Shown piece by piece: positions 5,059 through 7,323 of a DNA stretch of 7,323 bases. The translations under genes were made by a program, and so were the position numbers. The notes beneath the pieces are model-generated. The model saw only the letters and a list, made by a program, of their open reading frames with translations. It did not search any database and was not told where the DNA came from. How positions within the stretch are numbered: the first letter of the stretch is position 1; each line of letters starts with the position of its first letter. The stretch is from Opitutaceae bacterium. GTDB taxonomy: Bacteria; Verrucomicrobiota; Verrucomicrobiae; Opitutales; Opitutaceae. The stretch spans positions 1 through 7,323 of the forward strand of contig JAISAX010000948.1 of the NCBI GenBank assembly GCA_031266495.1. Direction: 5' to 3'.

Positions 5059-6687
5059 TCAGGCGCGCGCGGCGCGGTAATGGCGCTGCGTCGCCGCAAT
5101 GGCCAGCAGCGTCAGGCCGGCCAGCGCGGCCCAGGTGGCTGGCTCGGGCACGGTGCTCGCGGTTAATGGCGTGAATCGCGTCCAGGTGCCACCGACGCCG
5201 TCCTCCACGTCCTGCATCTTCACGAGCAACGTGGTGGCGTTGTCGCCGGTGAGGGTGGCCCAGCCGCCTTCGCTGTCGCGCACTTGCACGGTGGTGCCGC
5301 TCAGGAGCGCGGCCACGTCTTCGTGGTCAATGGCGTGGCCGGCGTCTTCGAATTCCAGGAAATTGCCGGTGTCCAGGTACAGGGTGCCAACGTCGAGGTT
5401 GTCGAGGGCGTCGGTGGTGAAGCGCAGGGTGTTGCCGGTGGCGCCTGCCGCGCCCACATAGACGGTGGTGGCGGTGAGCGTGCCTTCGATGTGGAGGGTG
5501 TTGTTGTCGGCTCCGGCGGTCTGGCCGATGTACACGGCTTTGTCGGGGGCGGTGATGTCGGCGGTGTCGCCGGCGGTGAGGGTCACGGTGTTGTTGGTGG
5601 TGGTCGCGCCGATGATCCAGTCGGTCTGCGAGACGAAGCTGAGGCCGTCCGTCTTCAGCGCGGTGCCGTTGGCGGCGTCCAGCGTCGTGAAAGCGCGGAT
5701 GTCGCCCGCGTAGGCTTTGCCGGTGTACCCCGTCGCGATGACGAAGCGGTCGCCGTCCAGGCTCACCGAAGTGCCAAACTCCTCGCCCCCCACGCAGTCG
5801 GAGGCGAGCAGCTTTACAGTCTCGTATGTGGCTTTCTTGTCGTTGAAATCGATGAGGTCTGTGCTGTTGCCGCTCACCGAATCCAGTTTTTTGTAGTAGT
5901 AGGCCGCGCCGCTGTCGTACCCCTTGTCGTCATCGTAGAAAGCCCCGACGAGTGCGTTGTCTCCCGACAGGCTCACCGAATTGCTGAAGTGGTCTTCCTC
6001 TGCGCCGTCGGAGGCGAGCAGCTTCACGGTCTCGGTCGTGGTTTTTCCTGTTACCTTGTCCAGCCCCTTGTAATAGTAGGCTGAACCGGTGTATTCCCCC
6101 TTGTCGGCATCGCCGTAAGCTCCGACGAGTGCGTTGTCTCCCGACAGGCTCACCGAAAGACCAAAGTTGTCTTCCTCCGCGCCGTCGGAGGCGAGCAGCT
6201 TCACGGTCTCGGTCACCGGGCCGCTCTGTGGGGTCACTGCGTCCAACCTTTTGTAGTAGTAGGCCGCGCCGCTGTTGTCCCCCTTGTCGTCATTGTTGTA
6301 AGCCCCGATGAGCGCGTTGGCTCCCGACAGGCTCACCGACCAGCCAAAGCGGTCGGTCGCCACGCCGTCGGAGGCGAGCAGCTTCACGGTCTCATACGTG
6401 GTTTTTCCAGTTACCTTGTCCAGATCCTTGAAGTAGTAGGCCGAGCCGCTGTCGCGCCCCTTGTCGTCATCGCCGTAAGCCCCGGCGAGCGCACCTGAAC
6501 CGGACGCGCTTGCCGACCCGCCAAAGACGTCGTACTCCTCGCCGTCGAAGGCCGTGAGTGTGTTGGCGCGGGCGGTCGGCGAAAGGGGGTTGATCGTGGC
6601 AACCGCAAACGCGAAAGCAGCCGCAAGCGCGGCGGCATGGCTGTTTCCCGGTTTTGGTCCCGGTTTTATCAGGGTTGTTGTCTTCAT
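5059..6687 (-). CDS. Secreted FG-GAP-repeat protein with PEP-CTERM sorting signal
   Basis: The 542-residue product is an exported surface protein. Numbering from the ATG at 6687, a basic start, a hydrophobic Ala-rich core at about 18-34 and an ARA cut site near 41 form a signal peptide. Five tandem units of about 60 residues follow, with their FG (or FS) at 55, 114, 175, 234 and 304. They have the pattern FGxSVSLSGDNALVGAYGDDDKG then SGAAYYYK and ETVKLLASDG, resembling FG-GAP/integrin-like propeller blades with Asp-rich, possibly calcium-binding loops. Residues about 358-450 are a Thr/Gly/Asn-rich region like autotransporter-associated beta-helix strands. The end, VPEPATWAALAGLTLLAIAA plus a basic tail, is a PEP-CTERM signal cut by exosortase; no exosortase gene is in the window. 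An in-frame ATG at 6711 is an alternative start; neither start has a Shine-Dalgarno. The ligand is unknown. Confidence 0.88.
   Translation of the reverse strand: MKTTTLIKPGPKPGNSHAAALAAAFAFAVATINPLSPTARANTLTAFDGEEYDVFGGSASASGSGALAGAYGDDDKGRDSGSAYYFKDLDKVTGKTTYETVKLLASDGVATDRFGWSVSLSGANALIGAYNNDDKGDNSGAAYYYKRLDAVTPQSGPVTETVKLLASDGAEEDNFGLSVSLSGDNALVGAYGDADKGEYTGSAYYYKGLDKVTGKTTTETVKLLASDGAEEDHFSNSVSLSGDNALVGAFYDDDKGYDSGAAYYYKKLDSVSGNSTDLIDFNDKKATYETVKLLASDCVGGEEFGTSVSLDGDRFVIATGYTGKAYAGDIRAFTTLDAANGTALKTDGLSFVSQTDWIIGATTTNNTVTLTAGDTADITAPDKAVYIGQTAGADNNTLHIEGTLTATTVYVGAAGATGNTLRFTTDALDNLDVGTLYLDTGNFLEFEDAGHAIDHEDVAALLSGTTVQVRDSEGGWATLTGDNATTLLVKMQDVEDGVGGTWTRFTPLTASTVPEPATWAALAGLTLLAIAATQRHYRAARA
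5692..6552 (-). repeat. Tandem coding repeats of about 180 bp within PEP-CTERM gene
   Basis: Four full units and a diverged fifth repeat at the DNA level, with a period of 177-183 bases (210 for the longest). Near-identical words recur: CCCGACAGGCTCACCGA around 5965, 6142 and 6325, and CGTCGGAGGCGAGCAGCTT around 6008, 6182 and 6365. Unit four carries an insert of about 11 residues (STDLIDFNDKK). Such DNA identity suggests recent duplication or ongoing recombination between units, so copy number may vary among strains. Confidence 0.8.
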
Positions 6688-6716
6688 CGGGTTAATGGGA
6701 TGGGCGGGCATGATTG

Positions 6717-6753
6717 GTGGGCGGGCGGGAGGGGGGACGGGGGGGGGAAGGGG
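6717..6753 (+). repeat. G-run tract, candidate G-quadruplex and slippage site
   Basis: On the plus strand the gap between the DUF6261-like and PEP-CTERM genes is nearly all G, in runs of three, three, three, six, nine (6739-6747) and five or so. Four or more G-runs close together can form a G-quadruplex, here on the template strand for the leftward genes. The same tract leaves no Shine-Dalgarno in the short space upstream of the PEP-CTERM gene. The nine-base run could slip in replication. Only the sequence is seen; structure and effect are inference. Confidence 0.55.
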
Positions 6754-7323
6754 TCAGGTTTTTTTGGTGTGGGCGGTGGCGGTGACATCCACTTCGAGCG
6801 GCACGGGGATCGTGATTTCGGCTTCGCCGTTGCCTGCCCCGGTTCCGGCTCCGGCTCCGCCGGTGTTGCCTGCGCCGTCGCCAGTGCCGGTGCCGGGAGC
6901 GTCGGGGGCGGGGGGCTGATGATCGTCGGGAGTGTGGCGTTTGCCGTGGCGGGCGGCGGCTCGGGCGTAGTAGTCGATGCGGGCGTTGAGCGCGGCTATA
7001 AAGGTGTCGATCTCCGCGGCGGCGGGGGCATCGGGCGCGGTCAGCGACAGGGCGTTCACTTTCTCAAAAATGTCGCGCAGGTTTTGTTCGATGACGGGGC
7101 GCAGGGCGCTCATCGCTCCGGCAGCGGGTTGGGCGGCGGTCTCGGCGTAACGGGCGGCAAGGTCCGTCACGAATTTGTTGTTGGCGTTGGCAAGGGCGTT
7201 CACCCAGGCGTTGAGTCCGAGGGTGTCCACCTGGGGGGCGGCTACGGCGGGGGCTTGCAGGTCTTCCACAAGGTTGGTGATGGCGGCGGTCTCCTCGTTG
7301 TAGGTGCCGGTGGCGATGTCGCG
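6754..7323 (-). CDS. DUF6261-like protein, 5'-truncated
   Basis: The frame is open to the right edge of the window, so 189 C-terminal residues are seen and the start lies outside; the GTG at 7269 is internal. The visible part begins RDIATGTYNEETAAITNLVEDL and continues with LGLNAWVNALANANNKFVTDLAARYAETA, then a helical stretch with IFEKVNAL and FIAALNARIDYYARAAARHGKRH. This matches my memory of the C-terminal half of DUF6261 proteins (the GLxxWVxxLexxNxxF and inALxxxN patterns), whose function is not known. After the usual end at about residue 130 there is an extension rich in Gly, Ala, Thr and Pro (PGTGTGDGAGNTGGAGAG) and a closing segment EITIPVPLEVDVTATAHTKKT. The protein looks helical and soluble. 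The gene is 42 bases or more upstream of the PEP-CTERM gene in the same direction. The family call is from pattern memory only. Confidence 0.7.
   Translation of the reverse strand, partial: RDIATGTYNEETAAITNLVEDLQAPAVAAPQVDTLGLNAWVNALANANNKFVTDLAARYAETAAQPAAGAMSALRPVIEQNLRDIFEKVNALSLTAPDAPAAAEIDTFIAALNARIDYYARAAARHGKRHTPDDHQPPAPDAPGTGTGDGAGNTGGAGAGTGAGNGEAEITIPVPLEVDVTATAHTKKT

Noticed and set aside
5284..6084. Plus-strand open frame of 266 codons opposite the PEP-CTERM gene
   Set aside because: Antisense shadow of the tandem repeats; Gly/Val-rich product with no recognisable domain.
6759..6765. T7 run as an intrinsic terminator
   Set aside because: It lies inside the 3' end of the DUF6261-like coding region (Lys-Lys codons on the minus strand) and no stem precedes it on the plus strand.

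Overview
The window is GC-rich DNA, most likely from a Verrucomicrobia-type bacterium, and an Opitutaceae-like genome fits best. This rests on four things seen together: an ABC-2 exporter operon with a DUF58 gene, a pseudopilin of the AFTLVELL / NLRQIG type, a PEP-CTERM (exosortase-sorted) surface protein, and abundant short palindromic and heptameric intergenic repeats. The assignment is inference; there is no rRNA or other marker gene here.

Plus strand, 1-4061, is one apparent operon. It starts with the 3' part of an ABC transporter ATPase, cut by the window edge inside Walker A. Next is a 161-bp repeat-filled gap, then a multi-span ABC-2 type permease. The permease overlaps a short soluble DUF58/VWA-like gene by ATGA, which suggests translational coupling. 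A small four-helix membrane protein of unknown function ends the operon. ATPase and permease probably form an exporter; the DUF58 protein probably works with it at the membrane or in envelope assembly, as such genes are often neighbours.

Minus strand, 7323-4101, holds three genes read leftward and converging on the first block. They are the 3' part of a DUF6261-like gene with a low-complexity tail, a secreted PEP-CTERM protein built of FG-GAP-like repeats, and a type II/IV pseudopilin-like protein. The last two are cell-surface or periplasmic proteins, and the window gives no evidence that they act together.

The least expected content is in the intergenic DNA. An 11-base tag, GATGTTACGCG or a close variant, occurs five times, each time between genes. 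Three copies sit beside complete hairpins of unrelated sequence, a fourth lies next to a looser GC-rich dyad, and a fifth has only one hairpin arm. Two tagged hairpins face each other in a REPIN-like pair. Two tag copies with longer shared sequence bracket the pseudopilin gene as direct repeats. The gap inside the ABC operon is framed by inverted arrays of a GATTYYC heptamer that run exactly from the ATPase stop codon to the permease start codon. No transposase, CRISPR array, tRNA or rRNA was seen.
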